Origin: Pantoea alhagi
GTDB lineage: Bacteria > Pseudomonadota > Gammaproteobacteria > Enterobacterales > Enterobacteriaceae
Reading direction: 5' to 3'
Length of the DNA: 64,000 nt
Assembly: GCF_002101395.1 (NCBI RefSeq)
Contig: NZ_CP019706.1
Span: forward strand, 3,038,001-3,102,000
Below the pieces are notes generated by a model. It ran no database searches, had not been told where the DNA came from, and saw nothing but the letters and a program-made list of their open reading frames with translations. The position numbers and the translations under genes were made by a program. Positions 1 to 8,664 of this stretch are shown here, in pieces (position 1 is the stretch's first letter; each line of letters opens with the position of its first letter).

Positions 1-1016
1 ACCTCACCGCGCTGAAAGCGCTGAACCATGTCGCGTTGATGGACAACAAGCTGCATATTGAAATCAAAATGCCCTTTGCCTGGGGCAGCGGTTTTGAAGC
101 GTTACAGGAGCAAACCAGCGCCGATCTGCTGCGTATTACCGGCGCGCAGGCGATCGACTGGCGTTTGAGCCATGATATCGCCACGCTGAAGCGGGTAAAA
201 AACCAGCCGGGCGTTAATGGTGTGAAGAATATAATTGCCATTAGCTCAGGTAAAGGCGGCGTGGGGAAATCCAGCACCGCAGTAAATATGGCGCTGGCGC
301 TGGCGGCGGAAGGCGCACGCGTCGGTCTTCTGGATGCTGATATTTACGGCCCCTCGGTACCGACCATGCTGGGCACCGAAGATCAGCGTCCTTCTTCACC
401 GGACGGCAAGCATATGGCGCCGATTATGGTGCATGGCCTGGCCACCAACTCAATCGGCTATCTGATTACCGAAGATAATGCGATGGTATGGCGCGGACCG
501 ATGGCCAGCAAAGCGCTGATGCAGCTGCTTAATGAAACCCTGTGGCCAGAGCTGGATTACCTTGTGCTGGATATGCCGCCGGGCACTGGCGATATTCAAC
601 TGACGCTGGCGCAAAACGTGCCGGTGACCGGCGCAGTAGTGGTAACGACGCCGCAGGATGTGGCGTTGATCGATGCCCGCAAAGGGATTGTGATGTTTGA
701 AAAGGTTGACGTGCCGGTGCTGGGCGTAGTGGAAAATATGAGCATGCATATTTGCAGTAACTGCGGCCATCATGAAGCGATTTTCGGCAGCGGCGGGGCA
801 GAGATGCTGGCGGAAAAATATCATACCCGCCTGCTGGGCCAGCTGCCGCTGCATATTACGCTGCGTGAAGATCTTGATGCCGGTCAGCCCACGGTGATCC
901 GCCGTCCGGAGAGTGAATTTGCCGGGATCTATCGTCAACTGGCGGGCGCGGTGGCGGCTGAGCTTTACTGGCAGGGAGAGGTTATCCCTGGCGACATCGC
1001 TTTCCGCGCCCTGTAA
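1..1016 (+). CDS. mrp: Iron-sulfur cluster carrier ATPase Mrp/ApbC (5' end outside window)
   Basis: P-loop ATPase that carries and transfers Fe-S clusters in the cytoplasm. The reading frame is open from base 3 (Leu-Thr-Ala-Leu-Lys) and matches the E. coli Mrp sequence from before its first internal Met, so the true start lies upstream of the window; the ATG at 39 is internal. Visible are the deviant Walker A motif SSGKGGVGKSS, the DxDIYGPS stretch, MPPGTGD, and a CSNCGHH motif whose CxxC binds the bridging cluster. The C-terminus WQGEVIPGDIAFRAL matches the family end. It converges on the alcohol dehydrogenase gene, with only three bases between the stops. Confidence 0.96.
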   Translation, partial: LTALKALNHVALMDNKLHIEIKMPFAWGSGFEALQEQTSADLLRITGAQAIDWRLSHDIATLKRVKNQPGVNGVKNIIAISSGKGGVGKSSTAVNMALALAAEGARVGLLDADIYGPSVPTMLGTEDQRPSSPDGKHMAPIMVHGLATNSIGYLITEDNAMVWRGPMASKALMQLLNETLWPELDYLVLDMPPGTGDIQLTLAQNVPVTGAVVVTTPQDVALIDARKGIVMFEKVDVPVLGVVENMSMHICSNCGHHEAIFGSGGAEMLAEKYHTRLLGQLPLHITLREDLDAGQPTVIRRPESEFAGIYRQLAGAVAAELYWQGEVIPGDIAFRAL

Positions 1017-1019
1017 CCG

Positions 1020-2168
1020 TTACAGCGCCTGGAGATAGAGTTCCCGTACCTGCTCACGCGTGGCGGGGCGGGGATTCGCGGGCGCGCAGGGATCGGCCAG
1101 CGCTTTATCCAGCCAGCCTTCAATATCGTTTTCATTAATGCCCAACTGGCGGAAGCCGGAAGGGATGCCAACCTGTGCCGCCAGCTGGCGCAACGCCTGA
1201 ATCGCGGCATGGCTGGCAGCCTCATCGTCCATAGCGGACGTATCGACCCCCAGCGCAACGGCAATACGGGCGAAATGAGCCACGCTGGCGGAGCGGTTAA
1301 AGGCCGCCACTACCGGCAGCAAAATTGCGTTACAGACGCCATGCGGAAGATTGTGAGTCGCGCCCGGCTGATGGGCCAGCGCATGCACCAGACCCAGTCC
1401 CGCGCTGTTAAAAGCCATGCCCGCCAGATACTGCGCGCAGGCCATCATTTCGCGCGCCTCGCGATTCTGTCCCTCCTCAACCGCGATCGGCAGCCAGCGG
1501 TGGATAAGAGCAATCGCTTCCAGCGCAGAAGGATCGGTGAGAACATGCGCACCCAGCGAAACATAGGCTTCCAGCGCGTGCGTCAGCGCATCCATACCGG
1601 TTGCAGCGGTGACATCGGGCGGAATGCCCAGCATCACCGCCGGATCGTCAACGGCAATATCAGGGATCAGGTGACTATCGATAATAACCTGCTTAATTTG
1701 ACGATCGCTGTCGGTGATCACCGCATTGCTGGTGGCTTCGGCGGCGGTGCCGGCGGTGGTATTAATCGCCACCAACGGCACGCCGGGCTGACGCACTTTG
1801 CCGACGCCCGCGTAATCCATCGCGCGGCCCGGATTGGCGGTGAGAATTTTAATGGCTTTAGCGGTATCAATTGGGCTGCCGCCGCCAAAGGCGATCAGAA
1901 AATCGCACTGCTGCTCACGAAAGGCGGCAATACCGGCCTGCACCTGTTGTTCTGTGGGATTGGGCGCGACGCCGGTAAACAGGGCATAAGGAATCGCCTG
2001 TTGATCCAGGCTTTCGGTCAGGCTGCGGGTTAAACCCAGCTGCGCCAACTGCGCGTCGGTCACAATCAGCGCCTTGCCCCAGTTTTTCTGCGTCAGCAGG
2101 CGCGCCATATCGGCAATCGCTTCATAGCCATGCAGGCTGATGCCCGGTAATGCCAGTTGAAAACTCAT
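1020..2168 (-). CDS. Iron-containing (group III) alcohol dehydrogenase
   Basis: NAD(P)-dependent alcohol dehydrogenase of the YiaY/AdhB/DhaT family, about 382 residues, cytoplasmic. The coenzyme-binding AFGGGSPIDTAKAIK motif is present, as are the expected metal ligands in GMDALTHALEAY and in the His-rich HALAHQPGATHNLPHG segment. I chose the ATG at 2168 (MSFQLALP), which has GGAG six bases upstream, over an upstream in-frame ATG at 2183 that lacks one. The gene stands alone and is preceded by a strongly folded leader (2190-2350). The substrate cannot be read from sequence; family members act on ethanol, 1,3-propanediol, lactaldehyde or methylglyoxal-type substrates. Confidence 0.9.
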   Translation of the reverse strand: MSFQLALPGISLHGYEAIADMARLLTQKNWGKALIVTDAQLAQLGLTRSLTESLDQQAIPYALFTGVAPNPTEQQVQAGIAAFREQQCDFLIAFGGGSPIDTAKAIKILTANPGRAMDYAGVGKVRQPGVPLVAINTTAGTAAEATSNAVITDSDRQIKQVIIDSHLIPDIAVDDPAVMLGIPPDVTAATGMDALTHALEAYVSLGAHVLTDPSALEAIALIHRWLPIAVEEGQNREAREMMACAQYLAGMAFNSAGLGLVHALAHQPGATHNLPHGVCNAILLPVVAAFNRSASVAHFARIAVALGVDTSAMDDEAASHAAIQALRQLAAQVGIPSGFRQLGINENDIEGWLDKALADPCAPANPRPATREQVRELYLQAL

Positions 2169-2189
2169 GTTTATCTCCATCAAGGTCTA

Positions 2190-2350
2190 AAACCTGCCTG
2201 CGCCGGAACCCGCAGCGCAATCGGCAGCCTGAAAATGCGTCATTCGATTGATAGAGGTAAAACTAACGGAGCAAGTCCGGGGAAACCTTTCCGTTACGGT
2301 CACCCGTACAGGCAAGCTGGCACTGGCAGTAAGGAACGCGCCTGACAGCT
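2190..2350 (-). promoter_or_regulatory. Highly structured leader upstream of the iron alcohol dehydrogenase
   Basis: On the minus strand this untranslated stretch contains several nested inverted repeats. TACGG/CCGTA closes a GUGA tetraloop (2295-2308). TCCGTTA pairs with TAACGGA (2264-2270 with 2290-2296), overlapping the first stem so that the two exclude each other. GGAAA/TTTCC lies inside it. Nearest the gene, a two-part stem pairs CTGCC-TGCGC (2194-2203) with GCGCA (2215-2219) and GGCAG (2223-2227). Mutually exclusive helices followed by a gene-proximal hairpin are typical of cis-regulatory RNA. I do not recognise a named riboswitch class. Confidence 0.35.
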
Positions 2351-2400
2351 CACGTTTTTGCTGTGTTAAGTGAAATAGTTAAATATTATCAGTAAGTTAA

Positions 2401-2850
2401 CTATTGCTGCACGTAGCGTAGCGTCGTCGTTTTCGGATAATGCATCAGCAGGTAGCGTCCCTGTTCACTTTCGCCTTCCGAAATGATTTCCCAGCCATGA
2501 TGCAGATAAAATTGCTGGGCAGATTTATTCGCCAGCAGGCACTTCAGTGCGCCGGTAGAGGTAAAGCGTGCCTGAATCGCCAGGAGCAGCGCACTGCCGA
2601 CGCCACGCCCCTGATACTGTGGATCGATAAACAGGCTATGCAGAAAATTGTCATTTTCCAGCCAGGCGGCAAAACCCAGCCGGTGCCCTTCCTCTTCGGC
2701 AACCAGCACCTTTTCGCCTAACACCACCCGGTCAAAATCTTCCAGTTGCCAGCCGTCGGGATCAAGCCATGTCCAGCTTGCCTTACGCGAGGCCAGAAAT
2801 AGCGTGCGTAAAAAAGGGCGGTCGGCTTCAGTAAATGGACGGATATGCAT
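2401..2850 (-). CDS. GNAT-family N-acetyltransferase
   Basis: A 149-residue protein with the whole GNAT fold. The acetyl-CoA binding motif A is QYQGRGVGSALL (Q/RxxGxG/A) near residue 80, preceded by the beta-4 strand LHSLFIDP and followed by the LANKSAQQFYLHHGWE segment common to YhbS/ElaA-like members. It is cytoplasmic with no signal peptide. The substrate (small amine, antibiotic or protein N-terminus) cannot be inferred. It lies downstream of torZ in the same direction but 140 bases away, with a hairpin between, so it is probably a separate unit. Confidence 0.85.
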   Translation of the reverse strand: MHIRPFTEADRPFLRTLFLASRKASWTWLDPDGWQLEDFDRVVLGEKVLVAEEEGHRLGFAAWLENDNFLHSLFIDPQYQGRGVGSALLLAIQARFTSTGALKCLLANKSAQQFYLHHGWEIISEGESEQGRYLLMHYPKTTTLRYVQQ

Positions 2851-2950
2851 GCGTACTCCTTATGCTCAGCGCGGAATCAACAGATGTTAATAAAATTAGC
2901 ATGATTAACGGTAAGCGGGCGAAAAGGCAGGAACGGGCAAGAAGATGGAG

Positions 2951-2980
2951 CAGAGCCGCCCCGGCGTTGGGGTAGCTCTG
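2951..2980 (-). terminator. Hairpin downstream of torZ
   Basis: Inverted repeat CAGAGC...GCTCTG with an inner CCCC...GGGG stem, placed just after the torZ stop at 2991. It lacks a clean T-run on the minus strand, so it may slow decay or terminate weakly rather than act as a strong intrinsic terminator. Confidence 0.4.
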
Positions 2981-2990
2981 TAGCTGGCGA

Positions 2991-5468
2991 TCAGACCACG
3001 CCGGACGGCATGGCGTGCGCCATGTTGGGAGGTGCATCGCCCTGATACTTCTCAATCTCCAGTTGTGCCATATGGCCACAGTTGCCCTGCGCCAGCATGG
3101 AGGTGCCGATATCAACGGTGAGGCAGTTTACGTTGCCGTTGCGGCATAGCGTACCGGGCTGGGTGGGATCGGCGGGATCGTACCAGGCACCTTCGCTGAT
3201 CCGTACCACGCCGGGACGAATGTCCTCTGTAACCAGCGCGCCGACCAGGATCTGTCCGCGCGAATTAAAGGCGCGCACCAGATCGCCGCTGCGAATCCCG
3301 CGTCGGGCGGCATCCTGCGGATTGATCAGGATTTCCTCACGATTAGCGACCGCGTGCTTCGCGCGCAGCGGGGTATTATCCAGCTGTGAGTGTAGCCGCA
3401 GAGCAGGATGGGCAGTATTAAGCGACAGCGGCCAGCGTTCAGCCAGCGGGCTACCGTGCCACTCCTGCGGCGGCAGCCAGCCCGGCAGCCCCGGACAATC
3501 GGGGTACTGCATCGCGGCGATACGCTGCGAGAAGATTTCAATCTTGCCGGAAGGCGTACCCAGCGGATTAAGCAGCGGGTCGGCGCGGAAATCGGCGAAG
3601 CGTACCCACTGTTTGTTAGCCTCAGGAACAGGAAAACGGATGTAGCTGTTTGACTGCCAGAACATATCAAAAGGCGGCAGCGCCACGCCTGCGGTACGCG
3701 CCTGGCCTTTCATATTATCGTACATCGATTTCAGCCACAGCATCTCGTCCCGGCCTTCGGTAAAGGCCTGCTCCACGCCGAGGCGCGCCGCGATTGCCCG
3801 AAATATATCGAAGTCATTGCGAGCCTGATGCTGTGGCGCAACGCACTGGCGCATCGGGAAAACGTACAGCCGGGAGTAGTCGCCGCCCATGTCGAGATCG
3901 TTGCGTTCATAGCTGGTGGTGCAGGGCAACACAATATCCGCGTGCGTGGCGGTCGCGGTCCAGTAAGGCTCCTGCACCACAATGGTTTCCGGCCGCCGCC
4001 ACGCCTGCAGCAGATTATTGGTATCCTGGTGATGATGAAAAGGATTGCCGCCCGCAACATAGACCATTTTTACATCCGGATACGTTATCTGACGTCCGTT
4101 AAAATCAATCGTCTTGCCGGGGTTTGCCAGACAGTCGGCGATGCGCGCCACCGGAATCGGTGCGGGGGCGTTTTGGGGTGCTTCACCTGCGCTGATGCCG
4201 GAAATAATACCGCCGCGCGCCGTGGGGCTGCCGCCGGAAGAGTAGTGATAGCTAAAGCCGAAGCCGCCGCCGGGCAGGCCAATCTGACCCAGCATCGCAG
4301 CCAGAGTAACCAGCAGCCAGTGCGGCTGTTCGCCGTGGTGCTGACGCTGAATGCCCCAGCCAGCCATGATCATGGTGCGCTTTTGGGCCATATCACGCGC
4401 CAGCTGGCGGATGGTTTCTGCTTCAACGCCGCAAATTGCGCTGGCCCATTGCGCATTTTTCACCACACCGTCATCTTCGCCCAGCAGGCTGGCGCGGAAG
4501 CGATCGAATCCCACGGTGTAACGCTTCAGGAAGGCCTCATCATGCAGCTGTTCGCTGAGCAAAGTATGGGCAATGCCCAGCATCATTGCGCTATCGGTAT
4601 AGGCATGCGGCGCGATCCACTCGGCATTCAGCGCTTTTGCCCCCGGCTGGCGAATCGGGTCGATAGCGATTGTCCTGACGCCCTTTTCCGCCAGTTGGGC
4701 AAAGCCCTCCAGACCCACATGGTCCGGCACGTTCCAGCTGTTTTTCAGCGTGGTTTGAGGATTACAGCCCCACAAAATCACCAGCTCGCTATGCTCCAGC
4801 ACGTTGGGCCAGCTGGTTTGCTGCTCGTAAACCTCCATAGAGCCGACCACGTGCGACATAATTACCTGGGCTGCGCCGGTGGAATAGTCGCCGCTGTAGC
4901 TGAGAAAGCCGCCGCACAGGTTCATTAAACGCTGTAGCAGGGCGCGGCAGTTGTGCAGCATACCGGTGCTTTTCCAGCCGTAAGAGCCAGCGTAAATAGC
5001 GGAAGGGCCGTAATCCTGCTGCAGTCGCTTAATTTCCGTGCTCACCAGCGCGATCGCCTTGTCCCAGCTGACTGCAACCCACTCATCGCGTCCGCGTCGT
5101 TCAGCATGGCTGCCAGGCCCGTTTTCCAGCCAGCTTTTACGCACCATTGGTGTTTTGATGCGGTTAGGCGCGTAAACCTGCCAGGGCGCCATCGCTATCA
5201 GCTCATTTGGCGCCGGATCGTCCGAAACCGGCTGTACGCCAACCATTCGCTCATTTTCGATAATTGCTTCGAAAGCGCCCCAGTGCGCGGCGGTAAGGAT
5301 GCCTTTTTGCGCCGGACGCAAGGCGGTAAACTGTGGCAGTGCCTGACCAATCGCTTTAGCCAGTGCGGTTTTACTGTAACCGAAATGCAGTGCGCTGGTG
5401 GCCAGCAGGCCGCTGCCCGCCTGTAAAAAGCGTCGGCGTGACCAGCCGGAGGTGAGATTTTTTTTCAT
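2991..5468 (-). CDS. torZ: Periplasmic molybdopterin TMAO/biotin-sulfoxide reductase, TorZ-like
   Basis: DMSO-reductase-family catalytic subunit, 825 residues, reducing S- or N-oxides such as TMAO in the periplasm. The N-terminus has a twin-arginine signal (SRRRFLQ, residues 10-16, then a hydrophobic stretch). The expected Mo ligand serine is Ser196 in SGDYSTGAAQ. From memory of the E. coli proteins, GSYGWKSTGMLH and HVVGSMEVYEQQTSWP fit TorZ better than TorA. It overlaps the upstream pentahaem cytochrome gene by four bases (ATGA), as in torYZ. No TorD-like chaperone or TorSTR system lies nearby. Exact substrate preference among TMAO, DMSO and biotin sulfoxide is uncertain. Confidence 0.88.
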   Translation of the reverse strand: MKKNLTSGWSRRRFLQAGSGLLATSALHFGYSKTALAKAIGQALPQFTALRPAQKGILTAAHWGAFEAIIENERMVGVQPVSDDPAPNELIAMAPWQVYAPNRIKTPMVRKSWLENGPGSHAERRGRDEWVAVSWDKAIALVSTEIKRLQQDYGPSAIYAGSYGWKSTGMLHNCRALLQRLMNLCGGFLSYSGDYSTGAAQVIMSHVVGSMEVYEQQTSWPNVLEHSELVILWGCNPQTTLKNSWNVPDHVGLEGFAQLAEKGVRTIAIDPIRQPGAKALNAEWIAPHAYTDSAMMLGIAHTLLSEQLHDEAFLKRYTVGFDRFRASLLGEDDGVVKNAQWASAICGVEAETIRQLARDMAQKRTMIMAGWGIQRQHHGEQPHWLLVTLAAMLGQIGLPGGGFGFSYHYSSGGSPTARGGIISGISAGEAPQNAPAPIPVARIADCLANPGKTIDFNGRQITYPDVKMVYVAGGNPFHHHQDTNNLLQAWRRPETIVVQEPYWTATATHADIVLPCTTSYERNDLDMGGDYSRLYVFPMRQCVAPQHQARNDFDIFRAIAARLGVEQAFTEGRDEMLWLKSMYDNMKGQARTAGVALPPFDMFWQSNSYIRFPVPEANKQWVRFADFRADPLLNPLGTPSGKIEIFSQRIAAMQYPDCPGLPGWLPPQEWHGSPLAERWPLSLNTAHPALRLHSQLDNTPLRAKHAVANREEILINPQDAARRGIRSGDLVRAFNSRGQILVGALVTEDIRPGVVRISEGAWYDPADPTQPGTLCRNGNVNCLTVDIGTSMLAQGNCGHMAQLEIEKYQGDAPPNMAHAMPSGVV

Positions 5469-6631
5469 TTTTCACGTCCCTCTCTGTTGTTCATATCGCT
5501 GGCGTGCTTCTGCGCATACTGGGTCAGCAGGCGCAGCTGTTCCTGATCCAGCGAGGTGCGCGGTGCCATGCCTTTCATCACGCCAATCCATTGATTCGCG
5601 TTGTAGTGATCCAACGCGGTCAGACCGTGGCAGCCGGTACAGTTGGCTGACATCAGTCCGGCGGCGTACTGCCAGATTTTCTGCTGGTCATCAATCAGGG
5701 CTTTTTGCGGCAGCCAGAAGGTAAGCGAGACCTGATCCCACTGCTGGCCGGTTTCGCTGTCGGTCTGTGTGTTCAGCACAACCACCTGTGCGGCGGCATG
5801 TTCATCCAGCACCGCGCTCATAATGCGTTTTCCCGGCGCGGCATAGATGGCACCGGGCACATCCTGTTGCTGCCAGCCGTTAAGGCGCGCCTGCAGCTGT
5901 TCGCCGTTGCGTTCTACCACAGTGATTTCGCTGGAAGGGAACAGGGTGCCGTCAGTCTGGTCAGATTCAGGATCGAGACGGAACGGCTGCGTGGCGACGG
6001 CATAGAGGCGGGTCGCCTGAACCGGGGTATGGGCGGCGGCGTTCAGCAGCTGCGTGGCACCGCTGGCATTGCTGGCACTCATGTCCGGCAGAATATGCGC
6101 GACGCCGCGATGGCAGTCGATACAGGTTTGACCGTCACGGATGGCGACGGGATGCGCTTTACGCGCTTCCGGGCGCTGAGCCAGCACATCCATCGCATCA
6201 AAGCTGTGACAGCTACGGCAGGTTGCTGAGTCGTTGGCCTTCATGGTTTTCCAGACCGATTCCGCCATCGTGAGTTTATGGGCGTTATATTTCTCCTCAC
6301 TATCGATCTTGCCGCTGATCTCGCCGACCACATCCTTTAACGCCCCCATTTTTGTCAGCATATAATCCACCGGCTGAGGCGGAACATGGCAATCAGCGCA
6401 CCCGGCGCGGATGCCCGCCGGGTTTTGAAAATGAATGCTGCCCTGATATTCCGCCAGCGGACGCTGCATGCTGTGGCATGAAACGCAAAACTCGCTGTCG
6501 CTGGTTTTATGCATTATCGTGACGCTGCCGGCTAATACCGCAACGCCCACTATCGCCCCCAGCAGTAACAGCCCCATAATTCGCCAGCTTTTAAGCCATG
6601 CGAAGCGTAAAAAGCGCTTGTTCCTCGCCAT
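5465..6631 (-). CDS. torY: Membrane-anchored pentahaem c-type cytochrome, TorY-like
   Basis: NapC/NirT-type quinol-oxidising cytochrome that passes electrons to TorZ. Of 388 residues, one N-terminal membrane segment (about 16-38) anchors the protein. Four CxxCH haem sites follow at CVSCH (49-53), CADCH (78-82), CRSCH (138-142) and CIDCH (170-174). A C-terminal domain carries the fifth, CTGCH, near residue 330, the diagnostic TorC/TorY extension. The start has a strong AGGAGG ribosome site. Co-transcription with the overlapping torZ is expected. Confidence 0.9.
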   Translation of the reverse strand: MARNKRFLRFAWLKSWRIMGLLLLGAIVGVAVLAGSVTIMHKTSDSEFCVSCHSMQRPLAEYQGSIHFQNPAGIRAGCADCHVPPQPVDYMLTKMGALKDVVGEISGKIDSEEKYNAHKLTMAESVWKTMKANDSATCRSCHSFDAMDVLAQRPEARKAHPVAIRDGQTCIDCHRGVAHILPDMSASNASGATQLLNAAAHTPVQATRLYAVATQPFRLDPESDQTDGTLFPSSEITVVERNGEQLQARLNGWQQQDVPGAIYAAPGKRIMSAVLDEHAAAQVVVLNTQTDSETGQQWDQVSLTFWLPQKALIDDQQKIWQYAAGLMSANCTGCHGLTALDHYNANQWIGVMKGMAPRTSLDQEQLRLLTQYAQKHASDMNNREGREK

Positions 6632-6952
6632 CTAACCTCCTGGTTTATAATTATTTATTTAATGAACGTCGCGTCCGTTAAAAAAAACACACCTGTATAC
6701 CTCTATATGGGTAGCTGCAGGTTGTGCAGTATCAAAAAAGGGTGGCTTCAACGGAATAAATAATGGAAAGCGTGACGGCGCTGGCGAATGCACAACGCTG
6801 CGCATTTTCTTAGTTACAACATACTAAGAGGAGGGATAAGCAGGCAGGGGCGGCAGCGGTGATGCCATCATGCAAAAACGTTCGGACCTGCTGTTCAGGC
6901 CCGAACGGTACAAAGGTAAGTGATACAGCATTGGGACAGGAGATCGAAACTG
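6632..6952. other. Intergenic region between torY and araE
   Basis: About 320 bases. It should hold the torYZ promoter next to the AGGAGG site at the right of 6632, and it holds the araE terminator near 6873-6907. I see no clear TorR or FNR site and no supported small gene. Confidence 0.5.
6873..6907 (-). terminator. Intrinsic terminator of araE
   Basis: On the minus strand, the stem CGTTCGG...CCGAACG with inner CCTG/CAGG is followed directly by TTTTT, 46 bases after the araE stop codon. Confidence 0.8.
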
Positions 6953-8371
6953 TTACTGCCCTAAATCCCGCAGCTTTTTACCGGCCATCAGATTCTTTTC
7001 GATATGTTCCAGCGTGACGTTTTTCGTTTCAGGTATCAGCCAGAAAGTGATCGCGATAAACACCAGATTAAAACCGGTATAGAGCCAGAACGTGCCCGCA
7101 GCGCCAATCACATCCAGCAGCGTCAGGAAAGTTGCGCCGATAATCATGTTAGCCACCCAGTTAGTGGTGGTGGAGCAGGTGATACCAAAATCACGACATT
7201 TCAGCGGCTGAATCTCTGAGCAGAGGATCCAGACCACCGGTGCGGCGCTCATGGCATAACCCGCGATGCACATCATAGTCATGCCCACCGACAGCCAGGA
7301 GAGGCCGGGAGTAATATCGCCTTTGCCAGCCTGCATCAGGCAGTAGCCCAGCACCAGAGTGGCGAATGCCATCACCGAAAAGCCGATCTTCAGCACCGGT
7401 TTCCTGCCCGCTTTGTCCACGGTAAACACCGCAATCAGCGTAGCCAGCATAAAAGTTAATCCAACCACCACCGTGGCCATCATCTGCTGTTGCGTATTGC
7501 TAAAGCCTGCCATTTTGAAAATTTGCGGTGCGTAATACATGATGATGTTCATGCCGGTAAATTGCTGCATCGCCTGTAGCAGCATGCCCAGAAACACAGC
7601 CCGGCGTACGTTGCTGTTGCGTTTGAACAGCGTCCAGCCGCCCTGTTTCATCTGCAGGCTCTGACGGATCTCATTCAGTTCGGCGCGGGCTTTATCTGAG
7701 GTATCGCGCAGCATACGCAACACTTCTTCCGCCTCGATATGTAAGCCTTTCGCCGCCAGCCAGCGCGGGCTGTTTGGCAGGAAAATCACCAGGCCGAATA
7801 ACAGTACCGCCGGGAGCGCCAGAATACCCAGCATGGCGCGCCAGTTACCGCTATAGCTCAGCGCAGTATCGGAAAGAAACGCCAGCAGAATGCCGAAGGT
7901 GATCATCAACTGATACATGCTGATCATTTTGCCGCGAATATTCTCGCTGGCCATTTCAGAAAGGTAGAGCGGGGCGGTATAAGAAGCGATGCCTACCGCT
8001 ACGCCCAACACCACGCGTGCCGCCAGCAGCACTTCAAGGCTATCGGCAAAAGCAGATCCCAGTGAGCCAAGGATAAATAGTACTGCGCCCGCCATCAGGC
8101 TATATTTGCGCCCCAGGCGTGAAGAGACCCAACCGTTACAGATGGCACCCAGCGCCGCGCCGAGCATCATGCTGCTGACCACCCATTCCTGCTGGTGGCT
8201 GGTCAGGGAAAAATGGTCGGTAATAAAAGGTAAAGCCCCGGCAATCACGCCGATGTCCAGCCCGAACAGCAGGCCAGCCAGCGCGGCGGAAACAGAGATA
8301 AACAGATTCATACGACGCACTTTGCGTCTGTGCATATCATCTATATCTAAATTACTGTTAACGTAAGACAT
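6953..8371 (-). CDS. araE: L-arabinose:proton symporter AraE (sugar porter MFS)
   Basis: Inner-membrane symporter of 472 residues with twelve predicted membrane segments. Sugar-porter signatures are present: GLLFGLDIGVIAGALPFI at the first helix, NGWVSSRLGRKYSL, PLYLSEMASENIRGK, QQFTGMNIIMYYAP, and PETKNVTLE at the end. The whole chain is close to E. coli AraE, including LCSEIQPLKCRDFGITCSTT. The N-terminal 18 residues are specific to this genome. The gene is not next to araBAD or araC. A good AraC-type half-site lies upstream, supporting arabinose control. GalP is the main alternative, but the match to AraE is better. Confidence 0.93.
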   Translation of the reverse strand: MSYVNSNLDIDDMHRRKVRRMNLFISVSAALAGLLFGLDIGVIAGALPFITDHFSLTSHQQEWVVSSMMLGAALGAICNGWVSSRLGRKYSLMAGAVLFILGSLGSAFADSLEVLLAARVVLGVAVGIASYTAPLYLSEMASENIRGKMISMYQLMITFGILLAFLSDTALSYSGNWRAMLGILALPAVLLFGLVIFLPNSPRWLAAKGLHIEAEEVLRMLRDTSDKARAELNEIRQSLQMKQGGWTLFKRNSNVRRAVFLGMLLQAMQQFTGMNIIMYYAPQIFKMAGFSNTQQQMMATVVVGLTFMLATLIAVFTVDKAGRKPVLKIGFSVMAFATLVLGYCLMQAGKGDITPGLSWLSVGMTMMCIAGYAMSAAPVVWILCSEIQPLKCRDFGITCSTTTNWVANMIIGATFLTLLDVIGAAGTFWLYTGFNLVFIAITFWLIPETKNVTLEHIEKNLMAGKKLRDLGQ

Positions 8372-8434
8372 TTACCGCTCCAGATTTATTTACTGCACCA
8401 TAGGGCAACATACAAAATTCTTGGCGGCGGGCGT

Positions 8435-8512
8435 GATGTTAAATGGTCCATAGAGATGGATATTCTTGCTGGTGGGGGAGGTTTTGTGATGCAGATCTCG
8501 CTCTATGTCACA
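8435..8512 (-). promoter_or_regulatory. Candidate AraC-controlled promoter region of araE
   Basis: On the minus strand, 8456-8470 reads AGCA-N6-TCCAT, matching the core of the AraC half-site TAGCA-N6-TCCATA. A much weaker second half lies one turn closer to the gene (8435-8449), as at araI1-I2. TGTGA at 8485-8489 could be half of a CRP site. Inference from motif matching only. Confidence 0.5.
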
Positions 8513-8664
8513 GATATTTTCTTTTCGTTGCATCAGCTCGCAACAATTTCCCACATCGCTCACGAATAACGCAGGCTGGCTTTTTACCCTTTTTTTGATT
8601 AGGTTCAGCATTAACTACGGCTGTTTCGTGTTAGCCTGGATAAATGCATCAATAAAAGGCAGAA

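Noticed and set aside
1209..2033. Long open frame antisense to the alcohol dehydrogenase
   Set aside because: GC-rich shadow frame of a well-supported gene; Arg/His/Gln-rich translation with no recognisable domain and no ribosome site.
2240..2350. Possible lysine-type riboswitch on the plus strand (ATAGAGGT start)
   Set aside because: Only the first few bases resemble that class; the rest does not follow it, and no plus-strand gene lies downstream.
3828..4928. 366-codon frame antisense to torZ
   Set aside because: Shadow of the reductase gene; composition is low-information and no motif is present.
8390..8611. 73-codon minus-strand frame before araE
   Set aside because: Covers the probable araE promoter and AraC site; no ribosome site or protein-like pattern.
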